A stretch of 64,000 bases of DNA from JAEUPI01 sp046348365 (GTDB lineage Bacteria > Pseudomonadota > Gammaproteobacteria > Burkholderiales > Burkholderiaceae_C): positions 930,001 through 994,000 of the forward strand of contig JAXMEL010000001.1 in the NCBI GenBank assembly GCA_046348365.1. Reading direction: 5' to 3'. The notes under the pieces are model-generated. The model searched no databases and was not told the DNA's origin. It worked only from the letters and a program-made list of their open reading frames with translations. A program made the translations under genes and the position numbers. Below, in pieces: positions 27,468 through 38,041 of the stretch. Numbering within the stretch: the first letter of the stretch is position 1; every line of letters begins with the position of its first letter.

Positions 27468-28220
27468 TCAACCTCGAGCCGTCTTCGCCTGCCGCTTGTC
27501 GCGCACGCTCATCTGGCTCGTGCCCTCGTTGGCGAAATCGAACAGCTGCGTCGCCGCGAGCAGCTTGCTCAGCGTGGCGTAGCCGTAGTTGCGCGGGTCG
27601 AACGAGGCCTGGTTGCTGATCTGCTGGCCCACCGCGCCCACGCGCGCCCAGCCGTCTTCGCCCTCGGCGGCGGTGACGGCGTTGCGCAGCAGCGTGACGA
27701 GCTTGGCATCCTGCTTGAGCTGCGAGGTGCTCATGCGCAGCGGCGCCTGCGCGGCGGGGGCATCGTCGCTCGTGTCGGCCGCCGGCTCGCTCAGCCGGTC
27801 GAGGAACAGGAAGCGCGAGCAGGCATTGACGAACGGCGACGGCGTCTTCTTGGCGCCGAAGCCGTAGACGGCGGCGCCCTTCTCGCGCAGGTGCATCACC
27901 AGCGGCGTGAAGTCGGCGTCGGACGAGACGATGCCGAACGCGTCGGGCTGGTCGGTGTAGAGCAGCGCCATCGCGTCGATCACCATCGCCATGTCGCTGG
28001 CGTTCTTGCCCTTGCTGTAGTCGTACTGCTGCATCGGGCGGATCGCGTGCTCCTGCAGCTGCTCTTCCCAGCCCTTCAACTCGCTCTTCTTCCAGTTGCC
28101 GTAGGCGCGGCGGATGCTCGTCTCGCCGAAAGTGGACAGCTCGTTGAGGATGAGATCGATCTTCGAGGCCGGCGAGTTGTCGGCGTCGATCAGCAGCGCC
28201 ACGCGGGGCTTGCGTTCCAT
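27468..28220 (-). CDS. NYN-domain putative RNase with C-terminal OST-HTH/LOTUS domain
   Basis: A 250-residue protein of the LabA/DUF88-like type. The N-terminal NYN (PIN-like) nuclease domain, about residues 5-145, has the acidic metal-binding positions in VALLIDADN, KNASDMAMVIDAM and IVSSDADFTPL. After a linker (PAADTSDDAPAAQ), residues of about 170-240 look like an OST-HTH/LOTUS RNA-binding domain (VGQQISNQASFDPRNYGYATL, shown as adjoining conserved blocks). The predicted role is metal-dependent RNA cleavage; the substrate is unknown. It is transcribed away from cysK and lies 10 bases downstream of pyrC's 3' end on the same strand side. Confidence 0.88.
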   Translation of the reverse strand: MERKPRVALLIDADNSPASKIDLILNELSTFGETSIRRAYGNWKKSELKGWEEQLQEHAIRPMQQYDYSKGKNASDMAMVIDAMALLYTDQPDAFGIVSSDADFTPLVMHLREKGAAVYGFGAKKTPSPFVNACSRFLFLDRLSEPAADTSDDAPAAQAPLRMSTSQLKQDAKLVTLLRNAVTAAEGEDGWARVGAVGQQISNQASFDPRNYGYATLSKLLAATQLFDFANEGTSQMSVRDKRQAKTARG

Positions 28221-28230
28221 GACGGATCCT

Positions 28231-29277
28231 TCAGGTGGACATCAATCGCCAGCCGAGCGCTTCGCCGCCGCGCAGCGGCTTGAGCGTCGCGTCGCCGAAC
28301 GGCAGCTGCTCGGGCAGCGTCCAGCGCTCGCGGCGCAGCGTGACGGTGCCGGTGTTGCGCGGCAGGCCGTAGAACGCCGGGCCGTTGAGGCTCGCGAAGG
28401 CTTCGAGCTTGTCGAGCGCGTTCGCGGCCTCGAACGCCTCGGCATAGAGCTCCAACGCGGCGGGTGCCGTGTAGCAGCCGGCGCCGCACACCGAGGCCTC
28501 CTTCAACGCCGCGGCGTGCGGTGCGCTGTCGGTGCCGAGAAAGAACTTCGCGCTGCCCGACGTGGCGGCGCGCACCAGCGCCACGCGATGCTCCTCGCGC
28601 TTGAGCACCGGCAGGCAGTAGTAGTGCGGCCGCAGGCCGCCCAGGAAGATCGCGTTGCGGTTGTAGAGCAGGTGATGCGCGGTGATCGTGGCGGCGGTGT
28701 GCGCGCCGGCCTCGGCCACGTACTGCGCGGCCTGCATCGTGGTGATGTGCTCGAACACCACCTCGAGCTCCGGGAAGTCGCGCCGCAGCGGCTGCATCAC
28801 GCGGTCGATGAACACCGCCTCTCGGTCGAAGATGTCGACCGCCGGGTCGGTGACCTCGCCGTGCACCAGCAGCCGCAGGCCCTCACGCTGCATCGCCTCG
28901 AGCGTGGCGCGCACATGGCGCATGTCGGTCACGCCGGAGTCGCTGTTGGTGGTGGCGCCGGCCGGGTAGAGCTTGAAGGCCACGACGCCGGCCGCCTTGG
29001 CGCGCGCCACCTCGGCCGGCGGCGTGCGGTCGGTGAGGTACAGCGTCATCAACGGCGTGAAGCCGCTGCCGGGCCCGGCCTGCGGCCGCGCGGCGAGGAT
29101 GCGCTCGCGGTAGGCGAGCGCCATCGCGGTGGTGGTGATCGGCGGCCTCAGGTTCGGCATCACGATCGCACGCGCGAACTGCGCCGCGCTGGCCGGCAGC
29201 ACGGCGGCGAGCGCCGCACCGTCGCGCAGGTGCAGGTGCCAGTCGTCGGGGCGGGTGAGCGTGAGGGTGTCGGTCAT
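28231..29277 (-). CDS. pyrC: Dihydroorotase
   Basis: Third step of pyrimidine synthesis, cyclising carbamoyl aspartate to dihydroorotate. Class II PyrC type, 348 residues. ATG at 29277 gives MTDTLTLTRPDDWHLHLRDG. The first zinc motif is HLHLR. The carboxylated lysine is in VAFKLYPAGATTNS. Zinc-binding His residues lie in LLVHGEVTD and VFEHITT, and the catalytic Asp is in LGTDSAPH. The next gene on the strand (NYN protein) starts 10 bases downstream, so they may be co-transcribed. Confidence 0.96.
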   Translation of the reverse strand: MTDTLTLTRPDDWHLHLRDGAALAAVLPASAAQFARAIVMPNLRPPITTTAMALAYRERILAARPQAGPGSGFTPLMTLYLTDRTPPAEVARAKAAGVVAFKLYPAGATTNSDSGVTDMRHVRATLEAMQREGLRLLVHGEVTDPAVDIFDREAVFIDRVMQPLRRDFPELEVVFEHITTMQAAQYVAEAGAHTAATITAHHLLYNRNAIFLGGLRPHYYCLPVLKREEHRVALVRAATSGSAKFFLGTDSAPHAAALKEASVCGAGCYTAPAALELYAEAFEAANALDKLEAFASLNGPAFYGLPRNTGTVTLRRERWTLPEQLPFGDATLKPLRGGEALGWRLMST

Positions 29278-29320
29278 GCCGCGATTGTCTCGTGCGCCGA
29301 CACGCGCCCATGGCCCGGGC

Positions 29321-31339
29321 TCACTTGCCCGCGCCGTCGGCACCGATGTGCTGTTTCAGGAACTCGAGCATCTGCGTGTAGAGGTCGACGTTGTTCTCGA
29401 GCTTGCCGAAGCCGTGCCCCTCGTCGTTCTTCTGGATCCAGCGCACCGGCTTGTTCTGGGCCTCCAGCGCCTGCCGCATCTTCTTCGGTTGCTCGATCGG
29501 CACACGAATATCGTCGACGCCGCTGTACATGAACACCGGCGCCTTGATGCGACCGGCCAGGTACGCGGGCGACACCGCGCGCATCGCTTCGGCATCCTTC
29601 GGGTTGCCCGGATTGCCGACCAGTTCGAACCAGAACTGCAAGCCGCCGCTGCTGGTGCGCGGTATGTCGCCGTAGCTCGACGTCAGCAACAGCTCGATGT
29701 CGGTCACCGCCAGGCCGGCTATGGCGCAGCGGTATTTGTCCGGCGTCTTGGCCACACCCATCAACGCTGCGTAGCCGCCATAGCTGGCGCCCGACAGGCA
29801 GATGCGGTTCGGGTCGGCCACGCCCTGCGCCACGGCCCAGTCGGTGGCGTCCTCGATGTCCTCCTGCATGGCCTTGCCCATCTGGCGCATGCCGGCCTCG
29901 AAGATCTTCGAACCGAAGCCGGGCGTGATGCGGAAGTTCGGGATCACGACGGCATAGCCGCGCGATGCGAGCAGCTGCCCCTCGCGGCTGCCGAAGGTGT
30001 CGAACCCCCAGGCATCGGCCCTGACGTGCGGCCCGCCATGGATGTGCACGACCGTGGGCAGGCGATCGCCCTTCTTGGCGCCGGGCGGCAACATCAGGTA
30101 GCCCAGCATCTCCAGCCCGTCGCGCGACTTGTAGAAGAACGGTTCCATTGCCGCGAGGTCACCGCTCTTGAACCACGGCGCGCTGTCGAAGAGCGGCTCC
30201 AGCGCGCGCTTGTCGGTCTGCAGGAAGAACCATCTGCGCGGCTGCCGATCGCTGTACGAGCTCACCAGCAACCGCTTGCTCTTCGGGTCGCCCGAGAAGC
30301 GGTTGATCGCACCGGGCAGCGCGGCATCGATCATCGCCTGGATGCGGGCGTAGTCGTCTTCGAGCCAGACGGTATCGAACTTCTCGGTGTGGACGGTGAA
30401 GCCGATCAGGCGCCGCGACTTGGGTTCGAGGATAGGCCCGGCAATGCGCGAGCGCATCTGGTCGGCGCCGATGTCGAAGCGGCCGTGCGCTGCAAGACGC
30501 TCGCCCAGCTGGCGCGTCTTCGGGTCATAGACGAAGATGGCCATCGTGTCGCGCCCGCGATTGGAAGCGACGATCAGCGTCTGATCGTCGTCATCGAACG
30601 CCAGCGGCTCGATCAGCTCGCCCGTGCGCGGCTGGCGATACAACTCCTGCCACGCGGCGTCAGCCGATGCCCGGTACCACACGATCTGGTCGGTGCTGTC
30701 CTTGACCCGGGAGACCGCGACCCGGGGCACGCGCGCCCGATCCAGCACCCACCGATCCACCAGGGGCGGCCGCCCTTCCGACAACACCGTCTTGCGGCCC
30801 GTGCGCACGTTCAATCGCACCACGTGCCGATTCCCTGGCGCCTCGTACTCGTCGGCGATGATCTCTTCGTCGCTGCCCTCCACCGATGCCAGGTACTCGA
30901 GCGACCGATAGGCGATCTGGTGGTTGTTCAACCGCTCGCGCCAGGTGGGCAGCAGCTTGCGGATTTCCTTGCCGTCGCGACCGACCATGAACATGCCGCC
31001 GCCGTCCTGAAACTCCGGGCCGGTCGGTGAATTCAGGCGGCCGAGCGAGAAGACCAGGCGTTCGTTGCCCACCCAGTGCACGTCGATGACGTCGAAGTCG
31101 TCGATGCTGGTCAGCAGCTTGGCTTCTCGCGTCTCGGCATCCACGACCGCGAGATTCATGCGGTCGCGCAACGGGACGGTGACCGCGATATATCGCCCGT
31201 CGGCCGACAAGATCGGATTCCGGTACGCGGGCGGGCGAAGAAAGGCGTCGATCGGCGGCGCCGCGGCGGCCACGGCCGGCAGCACACACCACAGCACGCC
31301 GACAACCGCGGCCAGACAACGCTTCACGAACCGATGCAT
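29321..31339 (-). CDS. S9-family (prolyl oligopeptidase-like) serine peptidase, exported
   Basis: Cleaves peptides, probably dipeptidyl or acylaminoacyl type, in the periplasm. A signal peptide (MHRFVKRCLAAVVGVLWCVL, then AVAAAAP) is present. An N-terminal beta-propeller of about 370 residues is followed by the alpha/beta hydrolase domain: HIHGGPHVRA oxyanion region, nucleophile Ser in SGASYGGYAAL, Asp in SGVDDIRVP and His in NDEGHGFGK. I prefer ATG 31339 because AGGAGG is 8 bases away; ATG 31345 is only 2 bases from it. Length is 672 residues. Confidence 0.92.
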   Translation of the reverse strand: MHRFVKRCLAAVVGVLWCVLPAVAAAAPPIDAFLRPPAYRNPILSADGRYIAVTVPLRDRMNLAVVDAETREAKLLTSIDDFDVIDVHWVGNERLVFSLGRLNSPTGPEFQDGGGMFMVGRDGKEIRKLLPTWRERLNNHQIAYRSLEYLASVEGSDEEIIADEYEAPGNRHVVRLNVRTGRKTVLSEGRPPLVDRWVLDRARVPRVAVSRVKDSTDQIVWYRASADAAWQELYRQPRTGELIEPLAFDDDDQTLIVASNRGRDTMAIFVYDPKTRQLGERLAAHGRFDIGADQMRSRIAGPILEPKSRRLIGFTVHTEKFDTVWLEDDYARIQAMIDAALPGAINRFSGDPKSKRLLVSSYSDRQPRRWFFLQTDKRALEPLFDSAPWFKSGDLAAMEPFFYKSRDGLEMLGYLMLPPGAKKGDRLPTVVHIHGGPHVRADAWGFDTFGSREGQLLASRGYAVVIPNFRITPGFGSKIFEAGMRQMGKAMQEDIEDATDWAVAQGVADPNRICLSGASYGGYAALMGVAKTPDKYRCAIAGLAVTDIELLLTSSYGDIPRTSSGGLQFWFELVGNPGNPKDAEAMRAVSPAYLAGRIKAPVFMYSGVDDIRVPIEQPKKMRQALEAQNKPVRWIQKNDEGHGFGKLENNVDLYTQMLEFLKQHIGADGAGK

Positions 31340-31397
31340 GGACATGCCCTCCTTCGTCGTTTGCCACGCGGCCCCAGGTTGGCAGCGCCGTCGTCGC

Positions 31398-33218
31398 TCA
31401 AACGGTGACAGGCTCCTCGGCCTGCTGCAACCCCCACATCTGCGCATAGCGCCCGTCGCGCGCGAGCAGCTCGGTGTGCGAACCGACTTCCACCACGCGG
31501 CCCGCGTCGAGCACCACGATCGCGTGCGCATCGACCACCGTCGACAGCCGGTGCGCGATCACCAGCGCCGTCTTGCCCTGCGCGGCGCTCTTCAGCTCGG
31601 CCTGGATCGCGCGCTCGTTGGCCGAATCGAGCGCGCTGGTGGCCTCGTCGAAGATCAGGATCGGCGGGTTCTTCAGCAGCGTGCGGGCGATCGCCACGCG
31701 CTGCTTCTCGCCGCCCGAGAGCTTGAGGCCGCGCTCGCCGACCATGGTGTCGTAGCCCTTGGGCGTGGCGGCGATGAAGGCGTGGATGTGCGCCGCCTGC
31801 GCCGCCGCCTCGACCTCGGCCGTCGTGGCGCCCGGCCGGCCGTAGGCGATGTTGTAGCCCACGGTGTCGTTGAAGAGCACGGTGTCCTGCGGCACGATGC
31901 CGATCGCGCGGCGCAGGCTGTCCTGCGTGACGGCGCGGATGTCCTGGCCGTCGATGGTGATGCGGCCGCCGCTCACGTCGTAGAAACGATAGAGCAGCCG
32001 CGCCAGCGTGCTCTTGCCCGCGCCCGAGGCACCGACCACGGCCACCGTCTTGCCGGCCGGGATGTCGAAGCTCACGTCGTGCAGGATCGGCCGCGTCGGG
32101 TCGTAGGCGAACGACACGTTCTCGAAGCGCACCTTGCCCTCGCGCACCTGCAGCGCCGGCGCGCCGGGCGCGTCGGCCACCTCGCGTTCGCGCTCGAGCA
32201 GCACGAACATGCGGTCGAGGTCGGTGAGGCTTTGCTTCACCTCCCGGTACAGCACGCCGAGGAAGTTGAGCGGGATGTAGAGCTGGATCAGGAAGGCGTT
32301 GATCATCACCAGGTCACCGAGCGTCAGGCGGCCGTCGACCACGCCCTGCGTGGCGCGCCAGAGCATCGCCACCAGGCTCGTCGCGATGATCAGCTGCTGC
32401 CCGGTGTTGAGCAGCGACAGCGTGGCCTGTGACTTCACCTGCGCGCGGCGATACGACTCCAGCCCCTCGTCGTAGCGGCGCGTCTCGAAGGCCTCGTTGT
32501 TGAAGTACTTGACGGTCTCGTAGTTCAGCAGCGCGTCGATCGCCCGCGTGTGGGCCTTGGAATCGAGCTCGTTCATCGTGCGCCGGAACTGCGTGCGCCA
32601 TTCGGTGACGGTGATCGTGAACACGATGTACACCGCCAGCGCGCCGAGCGTGATCCACACGTAGCCGGCATCGAAGCGCCAGCCCAGGAAGCCGAGCACC
32701 AGCGCCACCTCGACCAGCGTGGGTGCGATGGTGTAGAGCGAGTACTGCACCAGCGACTGCAACGCCCGCGTGCCGCGCTCGATGTCGCGCGACAGGCCGC
32801 CCGTCTGCCGCTCGAGGTGAAAGCGCAGGCTCAACGCGTGCAGATGGCCGAACACCTCGAGCGCGATCTGCTTGGAGGCGCCGAACGAGGCCTTGGCGAA
32901 CACCAGCTCGCGCAGCTCGGTGAAGAGCGAGGTCGACAGGCGCAGCCCCGCGTAGGCGAGCAGCAGGCCGATCGGCACAACGAGCACCGCGCGCGCGTCT
33001 CCGGGCTTGAGATCGAGCGCATCGACCAGGTGCTTGAGCAGCACCGGCACGCCCACGTTGGCCAGCTTGGCGGCGAGCAGGAAGGCGAGCGCCAGCGCCA
33101 CGCGCCAGCGGTATTGCCACAGGTAGGGCCACAGCCGCGCGAGCACTTTGGCGTCGGACCGCGCAGCGCCCGGTTGGACGGCTTCGGGTACCGGCAAGGT
33201 GGTGGCAATTCGGCGCAT
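31398..33218 (-). CDS. Atm1/HMT1-type ABC exporter (fused permease and ATPase)
   Basis: An inner-membrane half-transporter of 606 residues that works as a dimer. Six predicted helices (about 45-330) carry the Atm1-like motifs YETVKYFNNE and LNFLGVLYREVKQSLTDLD. The ATPase has Walker A in GASGAGKST, signature LSGGEKQRVAIAR, Walker B in ILIFDEATSALD and H-switch in VIAHRLST. Atm1-type exporters move glutathione-linked metal or Fe-S precursors; the substrate here is not shown. The start MRRIATTLP at 33218 lacks a strong ribosome-binding site. Confidence 0.93.
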   Translation of the reverse strand: MRRIATTLPVPEAVQPGAARSDAKVLARLWPYLWQYRWRVALALAFLLAAKLANVGVPVLLKHLVDALDLKPGDARAVLVVPIGLLLAYAGLRLSTSLFTELRELVFAKASFGASKQIALEVFGHLHALSLRFHLERQTGGLSRDIERGTRALQSLVQYSLYTIAPTLVEVALVLGFLGWRFDAGYVWITLGALAVYIVFTITVTEWRTQFRRTMNELDSKAHTRAIDALLNYETVKYFNNEAFETRRYDEGLESYRRAQVKSQATLSLLNTGQQLIIATSLVAMLWRATQGVVDGRLTLGDLVMINAFLIQLYIPLNFLGVLYREVKQSLTDLDRMFVLLEREREVADAPGAPALQVREGKVRFENVSFAYDPTRPILHDVSFDIPAGKTVAVVGASGAGKSTLARLLYRFYDVSGGRITIDGQDIRAVTQDSLRRAIGIVPQDTVLFNDTVGYNIAYGRPGATTAEVEAAAQAAHIHAFIAATPKGYDTMVGERGLKLSGGEKQRVAIARTLLKNPPILIFDEATSALDSANERAIQAELKSAAQGKTALVIAHRLSTVVDAHAIVVLDAGRVVEVGSHTELLARDGRYAQMWGLQQAEEPVTV

Positions 33219-33272
33219 GGCGGCGTGGAAGAATGGTTCTACGGCACGAGAAGCCGGTTGCAGGTGGAGACG

Positions 33273-33698
33273 ATGAACACGAACACAACCCCGCCCCCGC
33301 GACTGACCGCACCGACTAGTTTGCCCGATGGCTCCGAGCTGGTGCTGCGCGTGATGCCGATGCCCGCCGACGCCAACGCCAACGGCGACATCTTCGGCGG
33401 CTGGATCATGGCGCAGGTGGACATCGCCGGCGCCGTGCTGCCCTCGCGCATCGCCAAGGGGCGCATCGCCACCGTGGCGGTGAACCAGTTTCTCTTCAAG
33501 CAGCCGGTGTCGGTGGGCGACCTGCTCTCGTTCTACGCCCGCATCGTGCGCGTGGGCACGACCTCGATCACCGTGCACGTGGAGGTTTTCGCCGAGCGCA
33601 ACCCGGCGAACCTGCAGGTGGTGAAGGTCACCGATGCGAACCTCACCTACGTGGCGATCGATCACGCCGGCCAGCCGAGGCCGGTGCCGAAGGGCTGA
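33273..33698 (+). CDS. Hotdog-fold acyl-CoA thioesterase, YciA type
   Basis: Hydrolyses acyl-CoA to free acid and CoA; cytoplasmic hexamer in the family. The 141-residue length is typical. ATG at 33273 follows GGTGGAGA. The signature NANGDIFGGWIMAQVDIA contains the catalytic Asp. VNQFLFKQPVSVGDLLSFYA is the second conserved block. It is divergent from the ABC exporter with 54 bases between the starts, so promoters are compact. It could remove surplus acyl-CoA, but no operon supports a specific pathway. Confidence 0.93.
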   Translation: MNTNTTPPPRLTAPTSLPDGSELVLRVMPMPADANANGDIFGGWIMAQVDIAGAVLPSRIAKGRIATVAVNQFLFKQPVSVGDLLSFYARIVRVGTTSITVHVEVFAERNPANLQVVKVTDANLTYVAIDHAGQPRPVPKG

Positions 33699-33826
33699 GC
33701 CGCCAGCCAGGCCCCGGCACGCCAACGTAGGGGGATGCGCCGGTCCGGCCGCCGGATTGCGCGTGGGGCGGCCTTACGATCCTGACCGCAGTGCACACAC
33801 CCTTCGATTCAACCTCAGGAGCGACC

Positions 33827-34363
33827 ATGACGACTCGGATCGGGGCCTCGGGCCTGTTCATCACCTTCCTCGGTGCCTGGCTGATCGCAGGCTGCGGCAG
33901 CATGTCCGGCAACAAGACGGCCAGCGCGCCCGCCCCGGCCACCACCGCGGCAGCGCCGGCCGCAGCGGCGCCGGCTGCGCCCAAGGTCGGCCCCGGCATG
34001 AACGAGCGCGGCGAGGTGGTCGACCCGAAGAAGGTGGAAGCCGGCTACGGCCAGAAGGTGAAAGGCATCAACGACTGGGAGGGCGAGATCACCGGCAAGC
34101 CGGCGCCTGGCAGCAAGTTCACCCAGCTCCAGATCGGCATGAGCTGGGGCCAGGTGCAGGGCATCCTCGGCGTGCCGACCGACCAGGGCTCGTACATCAC
34201 CGGCAAGGCGTTCATTCCGTTCTTCTTCGGCTCCGACCGCTACCGCCATGAGCTCGTCTACAAGGGCCAGGGCCGGTTGATCTTCGCCGGTTCGGGGGGA
34301 TTCGACATGAACGCCCACCTGGTCTGGATCATCCACAGCGCCAACGAGACGGGCGTGCGCTGA
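33827..34363 (+). CDS. Lipoprotein with BamE/SmpA-like domain
   Basis: A 178-residue lipoprotein. ATG at 33827 follows CAGGAG at 5 bases. The signal peptide ends in the lipobox LIAGC, with Cys23 as the lipidated residue. An Ala/Pro/Thr-rich linker (about 30-60) follows. The C-terminal domain contains FTQLQIGMSWGQVQGILGVP, which resembles the start of BamE/SmpA-type domains (helix-turn after 'L.iGMs..qV...lG.P'). It is probably outer-membrane or periplasmic; a role in envelope assembly is only suggested. It stands alone between convergent or unrelated genes. Confidence 0.8.
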   Translation: MTTRIGASGLFITFLGAWLIAGCGSMSGNKTASAPAPATTAAAPAAAAPAAPKVGPGMNERGEVVDPKKVEAGYGQKVKGINDWEGEITGKPAPGSKFTQLQIGMSWGQVQGILGVPTDQGSYITGKAFIPFFFGSDRYRHELVYKGQGRLIFAGSGGFDMNAHLVWIIHSANETGVR

Positions 34364-34420
34364 GGCGCGGCCGGGCGGGCCGATCGATCTTGCCGAGCGG
34401 GCTCGCCGGCCCCGGCCCGC

Positions 34421-35266
34421 TCAATCGACGAAGAAATCGGGGATCAGGTCCTTCGTCCCCGGCACCACCGCATAGCGGTCGAAGTCCTTCACGCCGTGCT
34501 CGCCGAGCAGCGTGTCGTCGATGAAGAAGTTGCCGCTGACCTCCTTCGCATCCGACGTCAGGATCACGTGCGCCGCGTCGGCCAGGATCTCGGGCTTGCG
34601 GCATTTGTTCAGGTCCACGCCCGGGATCATCTGCAGCGCTGCGGTGGCGATCGCCGTGCGCGGCCACAGGCTGTTCACCGCGATGCCGTGGCGCTTGAAC
34701 TCGGCGGCATGGCCCAGCGTGCATTCGCTCATGCCGTACTTGGCCATCGTGTAGGCCACGTGGTTCTGGAACCAGTGCGGCTTCATCGAAAGCGGCGGGC
34801 TCATGTTGAGCACGTGCGGGTTGCGGCCGGCCTTGGCGCTCTTGATCAGCTCGTCCAGGCAGGCCTGGGTGCAGCAGTAGGTGCCGCGCACGTTGACGCC
34901 GAACATGAGGTCGAAGCGCTTCATCGGCGTCGCCGCGGTGGGCGTGAGGCTGATCGCGCTGGCGTTGTTGACGAGGATGTCGATGCCGCCGAAGCGCGCC
35001 ACCGCGGCCTGCACCGCGGCGGCCACTGCCGCCTCGTCGCGGATGTCGGTGGGCACCGGCAGCGCCTGGCCGCCGGCCTTGCGCACGGCCTCGGCCGCGG
35101 TAACCAGCGTGCCCGGCAGCTTGGGGTTGGGCTCGGTGGTCTTGGCCACCAGCACCACGTTGGCGCCGTCGCGCGCGGCGCGCTCGGCAATCGCCAGGCC
35201 GATGCCGCGCGAGCCGCCGGTGACGAACAGCGTCTTGCCTTTCAGGCCGTGGTGCGTGGTGCTCAT
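34421..35266 (-). CDS. Short-chain dehydrogenase/reductase, HSDL2-like
   Basis: An NAD(P)-dependent oxidoreductase of 281 residues. The cofactor loop is VTGGSRGIGLAI (about 16-27). NNAS is present in ILVNNASAISL. The catalytic Tyr-x-x-x-Lys is in AYTMAKYGM. The Ser position is in NMSPPLSMK, a substitution pattern seen in the HSDL2/peroxisomal-type group. DUF-like C-terminal text GDHGV-type motif appears as LGEHGVKDFDRY. It is followed on the same strand by an enoyl-CoA hydratase gene upstream, suggesting a lipid-related substrate. Confidence 0.9.
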   Translation of the reverse strand: MSTTHHGLKGKTLFVTGGSRGIGLAIAERAARDGANVVLVAKTTEPNPKLPGTLVTAAEAVRKAGGQALPVPTDIRDEAAVAAAVQAAVARFGGIDILVNNASAISLTPTAATPMKRFDLMFGVNVRGTYCCTQACLDELIKSAKAGRNPHVLNMSPPLSMKPHWFQNHVAYTMAKYGMSECTLGHAAEFKRHGIAVNSLWPRTAIATAALQMIPGVDLNKCRKPEILADAAHVILTSDAKEVSGNFFIDDTLLGEHGVKDFDRYAVVPGTKDLIPDFFVD

Positions 35267-35319
35267 GCTTGTTCTCCTCGGGGGGTCGGTCGATGCGCGA
35301 GCCGCTCGGTGAGTTCGCG

Positions 35320-36081
35320 TCAGAACTTCGAGAAGTCGGGCTTGCGCTTCTGGAAGAAGGCCTGGAACGCCTCCATCGCCTCGGGGCTGCGCAGGCGGGC
35401 GCGGAACAGCTCGCCCTCGTCGCGCATCGCAGCGATGATGGGCTCATGGCCCCACTTGCGCATCAGACGCTTGGCGTCGCGCACGGCGCCCGGCGGCAGC
35501 GCGTTGAAGCGCTCGGCCACGCGACGCGCCTGGTTCACCACCTCTGCCGCCGGCAGCACGGCGTTGGCGAGGCCGCATTCCACCGCCTGCTCGCCGGTGA
35601 ACGGGTCGCCGAGCAGCAGCTTCTCGGCCGCGCGGCGATGGCCCATCAGCGCCGGCATCAGCAGGCTCGACGCATACTCGGGCACCAGCCCCAGGCTCAC
35701 GAACGGCGTGGCCAGGCGCGCCTCGTCGCTGACGTAGACGAAGTCGCAATGCAGCAGCATCGTGGTGCCGATGCCGATCGCGGCGCCGGTGACGGCAGCG
35801 ACCACCGGCTTGTCGCACTCCAGCAGCGCGCGCATGAACTGCGCCACCGGCGAATCCTCGCTCTGCGGCGGCCGCTGCATGAAGTCCTCGAGGTCGTTGC
35901 CCGAGGTGAACACGCCGGGCTGGCCGGTGATGAGCACGGCGCGCACCGCGGCATCGGCGGTGGCCGTGCGCAACGCGTCGGCCATCGCCTGGTACATCGC
36001 GATGGTCAGCGCGTTCTTCTTCTCCGGCCGCGCGATCTCGATCGTGGCCACACCGTTGAGCGTGGCGGTCTTGATGCTCAT
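35320..36081 (-). CDS. Enoyl-CoA hydratase/isomerase family protein
   Basis: A crotonase-fold acyl-CoA enzyme of 253 residues. ATG at 36081. The two oxyanion-hole segments are TSGNDLEDF and AAVTGAAIGIGTTMLLHCDF. The family pattern PEYASSLLMPALMG follows, with Glu present at the position of the second catalytic acid. The N-terminal IARPEKKNALTIAMY is typical. It is downstream of the Dpp-type ATPase gene with an 11-base gap, so it may be carried on the transporter transcript. Confidence 0.92.
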   Translation of the reverse strand: MSIKTATLNGVATIEIARPEKKNALTIAMYQAMADALRTATADAAVRAVLITGQPGVFTSGNDLEDFMQRPPQSEDSPVAQFMRALLECDKPVVAAVTGAAIGIGTTMLLHCDFVYVSDEARLATPFVSLGLVPEYASSLLMPALMGHRRAAEKLLLGDPFTGEQAVECGLANAVLPAAEVVNQARRVAERFNALPPGAVRDAKRLMRKWGHEPIIAAMRDEGELFRARLRSPEAMEAFQAFFQKRKPDFSKF

Positions 36082-36092
36082 GACGTCCTCCT

Positions 36093-37063
36093 TCAGGCGC
36101 GCAGGTGGCACGCCACCCAGTGTCCGTCGGCCTTGCGCTTCAGCTCGGGCGCCTGCGTGTCGCACAGGCCCTTGTTGGCGATCGGGCAGCGGGTGTGGAA
36201 GTGGCAACCCGGCGGCGGGCGGATGGGGCTCGGCACGTCGCCCTGCAAGCGCACGCGCTGGCGCTTGATCTTCGGGTCGGGGATCGGCACCGCCGACAGC
36301 AGCGCCTCGGTGTACGGGTGCAAGGGGTTGGTGTACAGCGCCTTGGCCGGTGCCAGCTCCACCACGCGGCCGAGGTACATCACCGCCACGCGGTCGCTGA
36401 TGTGCTCCACCACCGACAGGTCGTGCGCGATGAAGATGTAGGTCAGGTTGAACTGGCTCTGCAGGTCTTCCAGCAGGTTGATCACCTGGGCCTGGATCGA
36501 CACGTCGAGCGCGCTCACCGCCTCGTCGCACACCACCAGCTTGGGGTTCACCGCCAGCGCGCGCGCGATGCCGATGCGCTGGCGCTGGCCGCCGGAAAAC
36601 TCGTGCGGGTAGCGGCGCATGTGGTCGGGCGAGAGGCCCACGGTCTGCAGCAGCTCGGCCACGCGCTGCTCGATCTCGTGCGCGCTCGTCGCCAGCCGGT
36701 GGATCACCAGGCCCTCGCCGACGATGGCGCCCACCGTCATGCGCGGGTTCAGCGACGCGAACGGATCCTGGAAGATGATCTGCATGTCGCGCGCCAGTGC
36801 GCGCAGCTCGTCCTTGCCCGCAGCGGTGACGCTGCGGCCGTCGAACCACACCTCGCCGGCGGTGGGCTCGATCAGGCGCAGGATGCAGCGCCCGGTGGTG
36901 CTCTTGCCGCAACCCGATTCGCCGACCACGCCGAGCGTTTCGCCGCGCGCGAGGTCGAAGCTGACGCCGTCGACCGCGTGCACCTTGTCGACCACGCGCT
37001 GCAGAATGCCGCCGCGGATCGGGAAGTGCTTCTTCAGGCCCTGGACCTCGAGCAGCGGTTCGG

Positions 37064-37067
<4 letters not shown>
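36093..37067 (-). CDS. dppF: Dipeptide/oligopeptide ABC transporter ATPase, DppF type
   Basis: The second ATPase of a Dpp/Opp-type importer, 324 residues, cytoplasmic face. Walker A is GESGCGKSTTGR, signature FSGGQRQRIGIARAL, Walker B LVVCDEAVSALD and H-switch FIAHDLSVVEH. The C-terminal Opp/Dpp extension has CHFHTRCPIA with cysteines that in relatives hold an Fe-S cluster. Its ATG at 37067 overlaps the stop of the upstream ATPase by 4 bases. Confidence 0.94.

Positions 37068-38040
<973 letters not shown>

Positions 38041-38041
<1 letters not shown>

Noticed and set aside
33699..33826. A regulatory RNA or riboswitch before the lipoprotein gene
   Set aside because: The 128 bases show no conserved riboswitch pattern; only a normal ribosome-binding site was found.
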